From the NCBI GenBank assembly GCA_026315105.1, contig CM048750.1, positions 71,727,797 to 71,791,796 on the forward strand: a DNA stretch of 64,000 nucleotides, in the 5' to 3' direction. This DNA is from Locusta migratoria. Taxonomy: Eukaryota; Arthropoda; Insecta; Orthoptera; Acrididae. This document shows, piece after piece, positions 1 to 10,589 of this stretch. Both the position numbers and the translations under genes were made by a program. Under the pieces are notes generated by a model that made no database searches, was not told the DNA's origin, and saw only the letters and a program-made list of their open reading frames with translations. How positions within the stretch are numbered: the first letter of the stretch is position 1; every line of letters begins with the position of its first letter.

Positions 1-217
1 TACCTCCAACAGCTTTGAAAAAGATACCACTACTCATTGTGCAGCATGCACCACTATTTAGAGAAAGCTGAAACCGCTCAAAGTATTCGATACTAGACGC
101 AAAACTGAGCCCGTAAACAAGGACTTGCAAACAAACAATTTGCGAATGTGTGCTTCAGGGTCACCGCTGACTTCGGTACGAGGTACTGTTCCATTCAGTA
201 CAAATATGCGTGAAACT

Positions 218-416
218 GCCGGCCGCGGTGGCCGAGGGGACTGAGCCGCTCCAGTCACGGTCTGCACGGCCACTACGGTCGGGGGTTCGAATCCCCCCTC
301 GGGCATGGATATTTGTGCCGTCCTTAGGATAAGCTAGTTGATAAGTAGTTTGTAAGTTTAGGGACTGATGACCCCATAGTTAAGTCCCATAAGCTATACG
401 AACATTTGAACATTTG
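218..416 (+). mobile_element. tRNA-derived SINE, family A (SINE-A), full copy
   Basis: The copy opens with a tRNA-like head (box A in GGCCGCGGTGGCCGAG, box B GGGTTCGAATCCC) and continues into a body with GTTTAGGGACTGATGACC and a tail of CATTTGAACATTT. SINEs of this kind are transcribed from the internal RNA polymerase III promoter and depend on a LINE for retrotransposition. Flanks CGTGAAACT and CGTGTAACT look like a slightly diverged 9-bp target-site duplication. The same unit recurs about 22 times in the window on both strands. Confidence 0.9.
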
Positions 417-537
417 ACCGTGTAACTGAGCTCAAATTGCGTAAGTATTGAAAAGTCACAGTAAGAACCATTGTTGTTTTTCGAAAGAGTGTTATCTGTT
501 TGCAAATAAGGAGTTGTACTTTTCGAAATACGAGGTG

Positions 538-1001
538 ATATATAAGTATCCCGATTGACTGACTGACTGACTCATCATCGCCCAGCCCAAACCACTGAAG
601 ATAGATACTTGAAATTTGTAGAGGTTGTTGATCTTACTCTGTAGGCGTCATTTAAGAAGCAATTTTTCGATATTCCGTCCGTAAGGGGGTGAAATAGGGG
701 ATGAAAAGTTTTTTGAAAATAAGTAGCTATTTAGGCAATTTTGAAGCTAGAACTACAAAATTTCGGATTTGAATTCAGGGTGCGAATTTAAAAGACACGT
801 GTTCCGGCATTTTTTGAAATTGGACCAAAGGGGGTGAAATACGAGATGCAAAAATTGATTTTCAAAAATATGGTGCTGTTAACTCAAATTTCAAGCTATA
901 ACTACGAAACTTAAGATATGGATTCTTCATCAAGATTAAAAAGAAACAACTGGTGCAGAACAACCAGCCGACGCATGCGAAGCAGCGGGGGTTCAGCTAC
1001 T
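538..1001 (+). mobile_element. Helitron-like non-autonomous element
   Basis: The 5' side starts TATATAAGTATCCCGATTGA followed by repeated GACT units. The 3' side ends with GCGAAGCAGCGGGGGTTCAG and CTACT, close to the CTAGT end expected of Helitrons. The interior matches, in reverse orientation, the segment at 7206-7760, for example around ACTTGAAATTTGTAGA and TTTTTCGATATTCC. No open frame for Rep or helicase is present, so this is a non-autonomous copy. Assignment rests on end structure and on the second copy. Confidence 0.5.
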
Positions 1002-1120
1002 ATAACATTCCTCACACGCAGAGAAAGAAAATATGTTATGTGGACATGTGTCCGGAAACGCTTAATTTCCATGTTAGCGCTCATTTTATATTTCTCTTTA
1101 AATGTAAATTGAAATAATTC
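1001..1120 (-). mobile_element. Mariner-type element, 3' UTR fragment (reverse orientation)
   Basis: This stretch is the reverse complement of about 85 bp of the 3' untranslated part of the element at 1120-2211, sharing GGACATGTGTCCGGAAACGC and neighbouring sequence. It begins exactly where the Helitron-like element ends. It is therefore a broken piece of another copy of the same family lying in the opposite orientation. It carries no coding sequence. Confidence 0.6.
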
Positions 1121-1227
1121 GTGCAGACAATTGTCAAAATACCCAATTGTTTTGTTAGTATGTACTGTACTTCACCGCCAGTTGGATCAATTGAAGAAAG
1201 GTAATGTTGACTTCTGTGCTTGTGTTG

Positions 1228-1807
1228 ACATGCGACGGATGAGGCTTCCCTTAAAACGTGATCAAATTGTAAATTTTCACTATGAACATGTGTGGGCTGA
1301 CGAGAATCCACACACAATTGTGCAATCACGCCATCAATACAGTTTTTCTGTGAACATTTGGTCAGGAATTGTTCGTGATGTCTTAATTGGGCCTCATGTT
1401 TTTCTACCTACGCTCACTGCAGCATGTTATCATGATTTCATACGGGATACTCTACCCGTGCTGCTAGAACATGTGCCTTTACAAGTACGACACAACATGT
1501 GGTTCATGCACGATGAAGCTCCTGCACATTTCAGTCGACGTGTTCGTATGCTTCTCAACAACAGATTCGGTGACCGATGGATTGGTAGTGGCGGACCAAT
1601 TCCATGGCCCATTTATGGGGGCATTTGAAAGCTCTTGTCTACGCAACCCCGGTACCAAATGTAGAGACTCTTCGTGGTCGTATTGTGGACGGCTGTGATA
1701 CAATATGCCATTCTCCAGGGCTGCATCAGCGCATCAAGGATTCCATGCGACTGAGGGTGGATGCATGTATCCTCGCTAACGGAGGACATTTTGAACATTT
1801 CATGTAA
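1228..1807 (+). pseudogene. Mariner-type DDE transposase, C-terminal remnant
   Basis: The readable protein contains VWADENPHTIVQSRHQYSF, VNIWSGIVRDVLIGP, MWFMHDEAPAHFSRR and RWIGSGGPIPWP. After a small deletion near 1605 it continues in another frame with LWGHLKALVYATP and ends GGHFEHFM. In this family the second catalytic Asp lies in the MWFxHDGAPAHF block and the third acidic residue in the RSPDLxPLDF block. The second Asp is present (HDEAPAHF), but the RSPDLxPLDF block is exactly what the deletion removed. The N-terminal helix-turn-helix half is also gone. The frame cannot produce an active transposase. Confidence 0.8.
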
Positions 1808-1829
1808 CAAAGTGTTTGAAAGTCACGAT

Positions 1830-2023
1830 GCCGGCCGCGGTGGCCGAGGGGACTGAGGCGCTCCAGTCACGGTCTAAACGGCCACTACGGTCGGGGGTTC
1901 GAATGCCCCCTCGGGCATGGATATTTGTGCCGTCCTTAGGGTTAGTTAGTTCCTAAGTGGTTTGTAAGTTTAGGGACTGATGACCCCGTAGTTAAGTACC
2001 ATAAACTGTACAAACATTTGAAC
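1830..2023 (+). mobile_element. SINE-A copy inside mariner 3' UTR
   Basis: A full-length SINE-A with intact box A and box B regions. It is flanked by AAGTCACG on both sides (8-bp target-site duplication), so it inserted after the mariner copy was in place. The body has GTTTAGGGACTGATGACC and the tail ends at ACATTTGAAC. Confidence 0.92.
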
Positions 2024-2210
2024 AAGTCACGCTGGTACGTTCTGTTGCTGTGTGTTTCCATTCCATGATTAATGTGAGTTGAAGAGAAGTAATAAAATCT
2101 CTAACATGAAAATTAAGCGTTTCCGGACACATGTCCACATAACATATTTTCTTTCTGGTGTGAGGAATGTTTCCTGAAAGTTTGGCCGTACATTTTTGTA
2201 ACACGCAGTA

Positions 2211-2560
2211 TAGGGTGTCCCAGGTATCTTGCTCACCCAAAATATCTCTGGAACAACAGGTATCGCTAAACGACTTTCACCAGTATCAGTGGAAGGCCGG
2301 GGCTCATGAATGTACATATTATGAAACATTTTAAAGCAAAAGCTTATGTGTTTTTAACACAAACTTATGTTTTTTTAATGGTCACCCTACATTATTTCTT
2401 CAGCAATTTATAGCATGTCAAATCACATAATTAATGGCGTTGATTACATCGCAATACTCCAATTACTTGCCGAGATTCGCGAAGCGAAGTTGACGCTTGA
2501 AATACACGAAACGCGTGGCTAGCGCACGTCCTGAGCAGCTGGGGTTCTCGCCTGAGCCCG
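2211..2560 (+). mobile_element. Mariner-type element, 5' end fragment of a second copy
   Basis: The terminal inverted repeat TATAGGGTGTCCCAGGTATC begins at the TATA that closes the previous copy, giving a head-to-tail pair. The segment continues with the conserved non-coding 5' region of this family (AATGGCGTTGATTACATCGC and GAAGTTGACGCTTGAAATAC). It breaks off near 2560, shortly before the SINE-B complex. No coding sequence is present. Confidence 0.6.
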
Positions 2561-2640
2561 AAACATGTGCATTTAAAATAAATAGCCTTCTTTCAGCAAC
2601 TAAGACATTATTTCAGCAAGCTATAAGCAATTTTAGAATC

Positions 2641-3636
2641 AAACTTCCTGGCAGATTAAAATTGTGTGCCGGAACCGGGACTCGAACCTGGGACCTTTGC
2701 CTTTCGCGGGCAAGCGCACTACCGACTGTGCTATCCCGACACGACTCACGATGCCGCCTCACAACTTTACTTCCGCCAGTATCTCGCCTCCTACTTTCCA
2801 AACTTCACAGAAGCTCTCCTGCGAACCATGCAAGATTAGCACTCCTGGAAGAAAGGATATGGTGGAGACATGGCTTAGCCACAGCCTAAGGGATGTTTCC
2901 AGAATGAAACTTTCACTCTGCAGCGGAGTGTGCGCTGATATGAAACTTCCTGGCAGATTAAAATTGCGTGCCGGAACCGGGACTCGAACCTGGAACCTTT
3001 GCCTTTCGCGGGCAAGCGCACTACCGACTGTGCTATCCCGACACGACTCACGATGCCGCCCCACAACTTTAATTGTGGGACTCGAACCTGGAACCTTTGC
3101 GCACTACGGCAGGAGAGCTTCTGTGAAGTTTGGAAAGTAGGAGGCGAGGTACTCGCGGAAGTAAAGTGGTGAGGCGGCATCGTGAGTCGTGTCGGGATAG
3201 CACAGTCGGTAGTGCGCTTGCCCGCGAAAGGCAAAGGTTCCAGGTTCGAGTCCCGGTTCCGGCACACAATTTTAATCTGCCAGGAAGTTTCATATCAGCG
3301 CACACTCCGCTGCAGAGTGAAAGTTTCATTCTGGAAACGTCCCTTAGGCTGTGGCTAAGCCATGTCTCCACCATATCCTTTCTTCCAGGAGTGCTAGTTT
3401 GGCATGGTTCGCAGGAGAGCTTCTGTGAAGTTTGGAAAGTAGGAGGCGAGGTACTGGCGGAAGTAAAGTAGTGAGGCGGCATCGTGAGTCGTGTCGGGAT
3501 AGCACAGTCGGTAGTGCGCTTGCCCGTGAAAGGCAAAGGTCCCAGGTTCGAGTCCCGGTTCCGGCACACAATTTTAATCTACCAGGAAGTTTCATATCAG
3601 CGCACACTCCGCTGCAGAGTGAAAGTTTCATTCTCT
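2641..3636. mobile_element. SINE-B inverted complex (two minus units, then two plus units)
   Basis: Family B units of about 300 bp each carry a tRNA-like head (GGGATAGCACAGTCGGTAG, box B GGTTCGAGTCCC). The units are arranged as minus orientation 2641-3110 and plus orientation 3111-3636. tRNA-like heads lie at about 2667-2740 (-), 2969-3042 (-), 3191-3264 (+) and 3493-3566 (+). The whole array is bounded by the same 12 bases, AATTTTAGAATC, at 2629-2640 and 3637-3648, so it appears to have inserted as one unit. The junction near 3062-3112 is scrambled: a truncated third head fragment is fused there. Confidence 0.85.
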
Positions 3637-4035
3637 AATTTTAGAATCGTTTTAAAAAATCTTACAATTATTACAGTAGCTAGTTTACATAAATGTCTCC
3701 ACTATGTCGCTGTGTTGGAGGGATTTTTTATAAGTCTCAGGTTTCGAATGACCTTATTTACATACTTTTTCGGTTTTTTCTGTTACACATTAGCGAACTT
3801 GTTTGGTTTTAAGTGTTGATATCTGATGCTACCTTATAAAATCTTAGCTGAGCCTATACAAGGAACAACAACGCAGATAAATACCCTGTAACAAATATCT
3901 TCTAATGCAGGCCTAGGTATCTACGTCTATACTTTAGAAACAGAAGACAGAGTATCTGACAAATGCGAAGGAGGTACCAAACTATAGGAAATGGAACTAA
4001 GTAAGAATTAAAAAAAAAAAGGTTACAATATTTAT

Positions 4036-5175
4036 ATATCCATTCCATGACCCTTGTTTTGCTCATGTTAATGTTCATCTTATATGCTCCTTTCAACACA
4101 CAGTCCATTCCGTTCAATTGCTCTTCCAGGTCCTTTGCTGTCTCTGACAGAATTACAATGTCATCAGAAAAACGCAAAGTTTTTATTTCTTCACCTTGAA
4201 CTCATTCATTCTCCAAATTTCTCTCTGCTTTTCTGTATAGTTTGCTCGATTTACAAATTTAATAACACTAGAGAAAGGCTACAACGCTGTCTTACTCCCA
4301 TCTCAACCTTTGTATCCTTCCACGCCCTTCAACACCAGCTGTTTGGTTACAAAATGTTCAAATGTTTGTAAATGTATCGGACTCACCTGCGTGGTCATCA
4401 GTCCCTAGCTTACAAACTACTTAAATTAAGGTAAACTAACCTAAGGACAATACACGCATCCATGCCCGAAGGGTGAATCGAACCCCTGACGGTGAACGGC
4501 CGCACACACCGCAGCACGGAGTCCCCAGTGCGCACGGATATTCCGCCGCGGCCTGTTAGGTTAATCTACAAGTTGTAAATAACCTTCCGTTCCCTATATT
4601 TTACCCTGCTGACTTCAGAATTTGAAAGTGTGTATTCCAGTCAACGTTGTTAAAAGCTTTCTCCAAATCTACAAAAGCTAGAAATGTAGGTTTGCCTTTC
4701 CTTAATCTGTCCTCTAACGTAAGTCGTAAGGTCAGTATTGTCTCCCGTGTTCCTACATTTCTTCTAAATCCGAACTGATCTTCTCCGAGGTCAGCGTCTA
4801 TCAGCCTCTGCATGCTTCTGTAAATAATTTGTGTTAAAATTTTGCAACCATAACTTATGATACTGATGGTTCTGAAATTTCCATACCTGTCTGCGCCTGC
4901 TCTCTTTGAAATAGGGATTATTACATGTTTCTTAAAGTATGAGGGTACTTCGCCTGTCTCATACATCTTACACACCAGGTGAAACAGCTTTGTCATGGCT
5001 GGCTCTCCCAGAGACTTCAGTAGCTCTGAGGGAATGTCATCTACCCCAGGGCCTTGTTTCGACTTAGGACTTTCAGTGTTCTGTCAAATTCATCTCTCTG
5101 TACAGTATCTCCTATTTTATCTGCATCTACTTCCTCTTCCCTTCCTTCAATATTGTCTTCCGAAATAAACCAAGA
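4036..5175 (-). mobile_element. RTE-like LINE fragment, reverse transcriptase region
   Basis: Minus-strand translation gives reverse transcriptase blocks in order. First comes LFHLVCKMYETGEVPSYFKK, then FRTISIISYGCKILTQII, QFGFRRNVGTRETILTLR and FVDLEKAFNNVDWNT, then, after the SINE, RFSDDIVILSETAKDLEEQL. The catalytic box expected to read FADD is FSDD here. The copy is truncated at both ends and is split by a SINE-A at 4351-4552. The same family occurs at 21.6-27.2 kb and 25.1-26.0 kb. RTE-like is my best placement from the motifs and the AAC-type tail seen in those copies. Confidence 0.8.
4351..4552 (-). mobile_element. SINE-A variant inserted in the LINE
   Basis: A diverged SINE-A subfamily: head CCGCGGCGGAATATCC, box B GGGGTTCGATTCACCC and a body with TTAGGTTAGTTTACCTTAAT. 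Flanks TGTTTGGTTA and TGTTAGGTTA are a near-perfect 10-bp duplication. LINE sequence resumes directly on either side, so the SINE is the younger element. Confidence 0.85.
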
Positions 5176-5278
5176 CAGAAAACTCCAGATGACAGAGGTC
5201 ATGTGACATGGAGGCCAAGTTACTGGCTCTGATCAGCTTACACACTTTTGCCCATAGTGGAGTCATAGAGGCGTTACT

Positions 5279-5570
5279 GTCGGGCCCGGTGGTCTTGGGG
5301 TAAAGTGCTCGATTGGAAACCGAAGGGTCGTGGGTTCAAAACCCGGTCGCACCTCGGATTTTTCAGTCAGCACTTTAACCCATCCTTCACCTCTCAACGA
5401 TGTGAGGAGTCGCCAGAAACGATTCGTGGTTCGGATTCCACGTTAAGCTGTAGGTCCCCTTTCCCCGGTTGGATAACTGGGGTAGGCTAGGGACATGCAA
5501 GTCGCCGAAGTGGCGTCCAATTGAAAGACTTGCACCAGGCCACTGAGCCACACGAAATTTATTTATATAT
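5279..5570 (+). mobile_element. tRNA-derived SINE, family C
   Basis: The head CCCGGTGGTCTTGGGGTAAA with box B GTGGGTTCAAAACCC is tRNA-like but unrelated to SINE-A and SINE-B. The roughly 200-bp body is unique in this window and ends near ATTTATTTATATAT. Flanking AGAGGCGTTACT and AGAGACGTTACT form a 12-bp target-site duplication, which fixes both ends. This is the only copy of the family here. Confidence 0.8.
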
Positions 5571-5678
5571 AGAGACGTTACTACACTAAAATGTGCCATG
5601 TATCTGTTACACTCACCAACTATACTAACGGCTGAAATTTGAATACACACGCGAATTTAATGGAAAGGCTTATATTTA

Positions 5679-6532
5679 AAATGAGTGTCTCACGAAAGAC
5701 GCCTGCCAGGCGTCCGCGGATCGCGCGGTACGGTTCCCGGCCGCCGCCACCACATCCGCCGCCCACGGCACCGCTCGATTCTCGGACTATATTGTGCCAT
5801 GGCTGCATACACTAAGTCTAAAAAAATGCCGTTTGAGTAACCTAAGCTTACCTTTATTTACAGTAGGTGTTCAAAATAATGTCCCTCTATGGAAAGAGCG
5901 GTCTTACGTCTCGCGAACACATTTGCGAACACTCGACGAATTTCGGCTGCCGAAATCTGGCAAATGACAAGTCAAATCTTTTTTCACAAAACAATAAATT
6001 CTGACAGGTATGTGAACAATATCCTGCATCCATTTTTTCAAGAACTTTGACCCAACGAAAAGCTGTACGGTTATTTCATGCAGGCAATGCAAGACCACAC
6101 ATTGTCAATGCTTCTATGACAGCAATGCGAAGTGTTTATGATGATAGGATAGTTAACTGGCCTTCTCGTTCTCCAGATCTAAATCCCTGTGACTGTTGAC
6201 TTTGGGGAATGTTAAAAGACAAGGTGTATGCAAGCAATCCCCATACACTCTAAGTGTTGGAAGACAGGGATTCGACTAGTCATTTCCCAGATTTCGGCAG
6301 CCGAAATTCGTCGAGTGTTCGCAAATGTGTTCAAGAGGGCCATAATTTTCAACATCTACTGTAAATAAAGGTAAGCTTAGGTTACTCAGATGGCAATGTT
6401 TTTTAGACTTTAACTCAGTGTATGGGCCCGAGAATCGGGCGCTGCTGTGGCCGGGGGATGCGGTAGCGGCGGCCGGGAGCCGTACCGCGTGATCTGCGGA
6501 CGCCTGGCAGGCGTCTTTCGTGACACACCCTG
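5679..6532 (+). mobile_element. Mariner-type element with long terminal inverted repeats
   Basis: Inverted arms of roughly 250-290 bp (about 5680-5970 and 6282-6530) share CACGAAAGACGCCTGCCAGG, GTAACCTAAGCTTACCTTTA and ATTTGCGAACACTCGACGAA. The outer right end reads ACACACCCTGTA, typical of TA-targeting elements. Between the arms lies a short transposase remnant. The arms are unusually long relative to the element, and the N-terminal half of the transposase is absent. Confidence 0.75.
5985..6250 (+). pseudogene. Mariner-type transposase C-terminal remnant
   Basis: Plus-strand translation gives NARPHIVNASMTAMRSVYDD, then NWPSRSPDLNPCDC, a stop, and LWGMLKDKVYASNPHTL. The ARPH block and the SRSPDLNPCD block correspond to the second and third catalytic regions of IS630/mariner-type transposases. 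A stop codon after PCDC (TGA at about 6197) and the missing first half make it non-functional. Confidence 0.75.
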
Positions 6533-6539
6533 TACATCG

Positions 6540-7205
6540 GTACTAGTTAGGACAAATTCTCGAACATTAATGACAGCTAGTAACGACACATATGTAGTTA
6601 CATAAGTCACAGTTCACTTGGGGACAAACGTTTTCTGAAACCGATTTGCTTGTACTGTCGAAATTTTCGCTTATGCCAATTTTCATTATTAACTACGAAG
6701 GAGTGATATTTCAAGATATGGTAACATGGGTACTTTCGAGTTGAAGAAAGGTGCCCAATCATAATTTGATGTAGGTTTGTAACGTATTGAAAGCTGCTCC
6801 CGAGGAATGAATATTCTCAAGAGTGAATCAATTGAAGCAATTTCGTGTAACCCTACAGTACTGCAGAAATATTCTACAAAATTTTCAAATTAGCATTTAG
6901 CTCTTCATATGTTTTTACGGGGATATTAACGTCATAATGCGCACGCTTAAATCGTCTCTTAAGTTTAATTTTCACCTTCAGACCTCGCCTTCTCATCCAT
7001 CTTCATAGAGATAACTGTAAGGGGACAAAGAGCAATAACTTTAATGGGCAGTAAACTAGACTTGGCCGACCTACCCGCCGTCAGGAGCGTGACATCTTAT
7101 CTGACTCTGGGGGACACTTTGTGCAGAAAGGCCGCCATGAAGTGTCGTATAGCCAAAGGAACTCGTCCCAACAACAGCCGTGTTTTGTTACACATTTTAT
7201 AACGA
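6540..7205. other. Unassigned sequence without recognised features
   Basis: No reading frame, repeat end or RNA gene that I recognise. The stretch is AT-rich, non-coding, and lies between the long-TIR mariner and the Helitron-like end. Confidence 0.4.
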
Positions 7206-7760
7206 ACTAGCTTAATTCCCGCTGCTTCGCACGCATTGACTGGGTAGTGTGCATTAGTTGTTTCTAGTTCTAAATATAAATTTTCATAGATTTAACTTCA
7301 AAAATTCTTTCCTAATCAAGTATTGCAGCACAACTTGCCATCCCCTATTGCACCACCGATGGCAGAATTCAAAACATCCTGAAACACATTCTTTTTAAAT
7401 TCTAACCATGGTTCCAAATCCAAATTTTCACATTTCTAGCATCAAAATTGTCTTAATAGCATCCTTAAAAGATTTTACCTTATATCAACCGCTTAATGGT
7501 TGAATTTCCAAAACTATAGAAACACGTATTTTTAAAATTCCAATCAAAAATTTAAATTCAAAGTTTTGTATTTGGGGCTTCAAAATTGCCTCAATAGCAA
7601 CGTATTTTAAAAAAAACCGTTCATCTAGTATTTCACCAACTTAGCGATGGGAATATCGAAAAATCGCCGAAAGCTACTGTGTAAGATAAACAACATCTAC
7701 AAATTTCAAGTTTCTATCGTCTGTAGATTCACTTTTCAGCGCCGTTTTCTGTCTTTTAGA
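7206..7760 (-). mobile_element. Helitron-like non-autonomous element, reverse orientation
   Basis: Read on the minus strand, the element ends with GCGTGCGAAGCAGCGGGAAT and TAAGCTAGT, the hairpin-plus-CTAGT arrangement of Helitron 3' ends. The interior aligns to 538-1001 (GATAGAAACTTGAAATTTGT; TTTTTCGATATTCCCATCGC). The 5' boundary is not clear and is set where similarity stops. No coding sequence. Confidence 0.5.
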
Positions 7761-8934
7761 AACGGATCGAGGACGCGAAACTTATTTCTTACGATTTGGC
7801 ATCTTTCTTGGTAGTTTTACTTTTCAAACTTAAAAGACGACCGTCTGTCGTTTTCCATATATTTTTTATAAAATTGTAATTTATTTTAAGTCGATAGATT
7901 AGCATTTTGTTAAAACTAGAACCCCACTCTTTTCAAGGCATGAGGAACGGCATTTTTATTTCATGTTTTAAAATATTAGTTTCTGAAATCTTAGTTAATA
8001 TTGCTAAGATTTTCTTATTTTATTATTGTGGTTATGAATGTGGCAATAAGTACGGCTTCTCTGCTACGTCACTGTCCCTGTGAGAATGTGTACTTGCCTT
8101 ACTTTTAAGTGGATGTGCGAGAATCTAATGGCCGTCTGAATGTGGGTAGTAATAGCTCGCTTTGCACGGTTCTCTCTGGCTCAGAGTCGATAGTTAGTCA
8201 TTACGAACCCCTGCTGCTAATGCGACCAAAGAGGTTTCTACACCCTTGATGAGCCCTCTCCAGAGAGAGTCTCGCGATCTTTTCTCCCCACCGCCGCTGT
8301 TCTCGTGGGTTTTGCCCAGTTTCCGGTAGCTTTCGCGCCTCCTGGCCGCTCGGCGGTCACTTGTGCTGGGATCGTGGTGAGGTAAGGTTGGTTCTGCTCT
8401 TGTGTCCGCGGGGATGGTAGTGATTCGTTGTCTAGCATGTTTAACTTAGACTCTTGAACTTAGATTCATTTTTTGGAATATTCCTTCCGATTGTGTGTGA
8501 AAATGTGTTCTAGTTTTTCAATCCAGTGATTTCCAACAGATAAATGCAGTGTATGCGTTACTAGTTGCAGTTTGATAACGGCCGGTATATTCAAACCTTT
8601 TGTGATTATGTGGCAGTGTACGAACTCTGTGTAAATTCTTTCTAGCTTTGTGAGGCCCGATTTCTCACTGGCGATATGTTCATTTTTGTACAGTACATGT
8701 AAAATCTTTCTTATCATTTCCTTCCGTGAGTGATATGTGTTCCATGTGGTTGGTTCTTAGAAAAAAGCCTTCAGCTTCCATTATCATTTGTTCCATGCCC
8801 ATTAGGCAAGCAACTATGCGTGTATCCTTCTGATTTCCACTAACATTTTGCGATCTTCTCTCCCCGTAATATGCACTTAGTCTTTATCAGTAATTCTCTC
8901 CGAGCCTTGTACAACCTCCTTCAGTAGCTTGCTT
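7761..8934. other. Unassigned AT-rich sequence
   Basis: No supported gene. Short frames are not conserved-looking, and I see no terminal repeats. Confidence 0.4.
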
Positions 8935-9540
8935 ATGAAATTCTATGTATCTCAAAGGATTGCATGCCGTATTTTTTATTCTCACTTTTCCGTTTTTCTA
9001 ATTATTTCACTTTTCTGGTTTTTGAAACTGGACTTCATCCGTCTCTGTAATCAAAAAAAATGTTCAAATGTTTGTTAAGCTTATGGGACTTAACTACGGG
9101 GTCATCAGTCCCTAAAGTTACAAACTACATATCAACTACCTTATACTAAGGACGGAACAAATATCTATGCCCGAGGGGGGATTCGAACCCCCGACCGAAG
9201 TGGCCGTGCAGACCGTGACTGGAGCGCCTCAGTCCCCTCGGCCACCGCGGCCGGCTCTCTGTAATCGCTCCCTATCGCGTGTAGCTGCATTTCATTCACT
9301 TCCTTTTGTAATTCTAAACATTTCTATGGGTTGCATGCCGTAGTTTTCATTTTTATTTTTCCGACTTTACAATTATTTCACTTTTCCGGGTTTTGAGACT
9401 GGACTGCTTGTTTCCGTCTCTGTGAATGTTCCCAATCGCATGTTGCTGCATTTTAATTGCTTCCTTGTGAAATCCTACGCAGTTCTAGGGTTGCATGCCG
9501 TATTTCATTTTCTTTATTTTTGAATTTATACATTTTTATC
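8935..9540 (+). repeat. Tandem repeat, unit about 160 bp, 2.5 copies, with SINE insertion
   Basis: The marker TGCATGCCGTA appears at 8961, 9332 and 9492. After subtracting the SINE-A and one copy of its duplication, the spacing is about 158-160 bp in both intervals. Other shared words include TTCACTTTTCTGG/TTCACTTTTCCGG and GACTGGACT. The units are diverged, so the duplication is not recent. Confidence 0.65.
9053..9255 (-). mobile_element. SINE-A copy in first tandem unit
   Basis: A full SINE-A on the minus strand with an A-rich stretch at its tail. It is flanked by TCTCTGTAATC on both sides (11-bp target-site duplication), which places the insertion after the tandem duplication. Confidence 0.92.
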
Positions 9541-10589
9541 GGTTTTCGGAACCACATGGGTCCGAGATCCGACTTCAGGGGTTTGCAGCTAGTCACCAGA
9601 ATTCACTCCACTTGTCATAAAACAAGTGCCTCAGATTGCAACTTAAGAGTCCGCCGTAATTTTGTGTAATGAATCCGATTTTTAACCACTTCATCTTCAG
9701 TGGAGTGCGATCATGTAACGTAACCGTGTGTCGCCGTTAACGTGTTTGCTCGCGGTCTAATCTAGATGCAACTTAACTTTGCTATACTCACGCACTATCT
9801 CAAATCAGGCACGACAGACCAGAGCCATCTTGTGCGTTACCTCCGGATTTGCTGAATTTCGCCTACGATTGCGGCGCCTGCTTCTGCCTCGTTTCAGCAC
9901 GCTGATTTTGGTGAGTTATGCTGTTGCATTGCGTGTGTGTGAGCGAATGAGTGTTGTTTGTATATCCCCCCCCCCATTAGCGTTAAGTTCTGTGACATTT
10001 ATGTTAAATTCATGCTGGGCATCATCAGTATTAGATAATGTAAATGGGATGCATTTTTATTGTATTAACAAAATTGGTTTCCCATTTTGCTTGCGTTCGA
10101 CCTGAATAAACAAGTTAAGTTCTGTATAATTTTGACTTGCCTATAAATTGTAGTTTTCGAGCACCTTCCCCTTTTATTTAATATTGTTTTCCACCAGTGC
10201 TGAGAACAAGCTCAGATGCAATTTTTTATGTTTAAGTTCCGTTGCTCCATAAATGTTTTTCTTTGGCCACCTTTATGAAATAACTTTAATTGTTGTGACC
10301 TGTTTATTAATGCATGTGTGTAATTTCGTGTGAGATGCTACGTGTATTGGCCACTGTATCGTTAACTTTCTGTTATTAGAGTAATTTGAACCAAGTCAGT
10401 TCTCAGTTTGGGCCAGGGAACAAGGTTTCGCAGTAGGGAGTAGCCGGTATTTCACACGGACCTTTTGCTAATTTCACTGCTAAAATTAAGCTCTTTTATA
10501 ACAGTAAACTCTTATATGGGTACCTCCTACCAGAATTAAGCTTTTATATCGTACAGTAACCTACTTTTAAACTGTAATATGCATCTACT
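9541..10589. other. Unassigned sequence
   Basis: Contains a 108-residue open frame (9779-10105) with no recognisable motif and an AATAAA-like signal near 10105. I cannot assign either to a gene or an element. Confidence 0.35.

Larger units (their letters stand above)
1120..2211 (+). mobile_element. Mariner-type (IS630/Tc1 superfamily) transposon, internally deleted
   Basis: The element holds the C-terminal part of a DDE transposase, a SINE-A insertion at 1830-2023, and a 3' UTR that ends with ACACGCAGTATA. A second copy of the same family starts in the same TATA (2211). The left terminus and the DNA-binding N-terminal region are missing, so the copy cannot encode a working enzyme. Related sequence lies at 1001-1120 (reverse) and 2211-2560. 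Confidence 0.75.

Noticed and set aside
218..290. tRNA genes at GGTTCGAATCCC sites (also at each SINE copy)
   Set aside because: They are heads of dispersed SINEs with SINE bodies and target duplications; I see no well-formed, independent tRNA.
2500..3640. CRISPR-like array of repeated units
   Set aside because: The units are 300-bp SINE-B copies in inverted orientation in an insect genome, not short repeats with spacers.
9779..10105. 108-residue frame as a possible host gene
   Set aside because: No motif, no splice context that I can support, and low-complexity stretches; a chance frame cannot be excluded.
8030..10440. Homology between 8.0-10.4 kb and the LTR-like unit at 23.1-24.9 kb
   Set aside because: A few shared words (for example around TTTGTAATTCTA / TTTGTAAATTCTATG) are not colinear over a useful length by eye.
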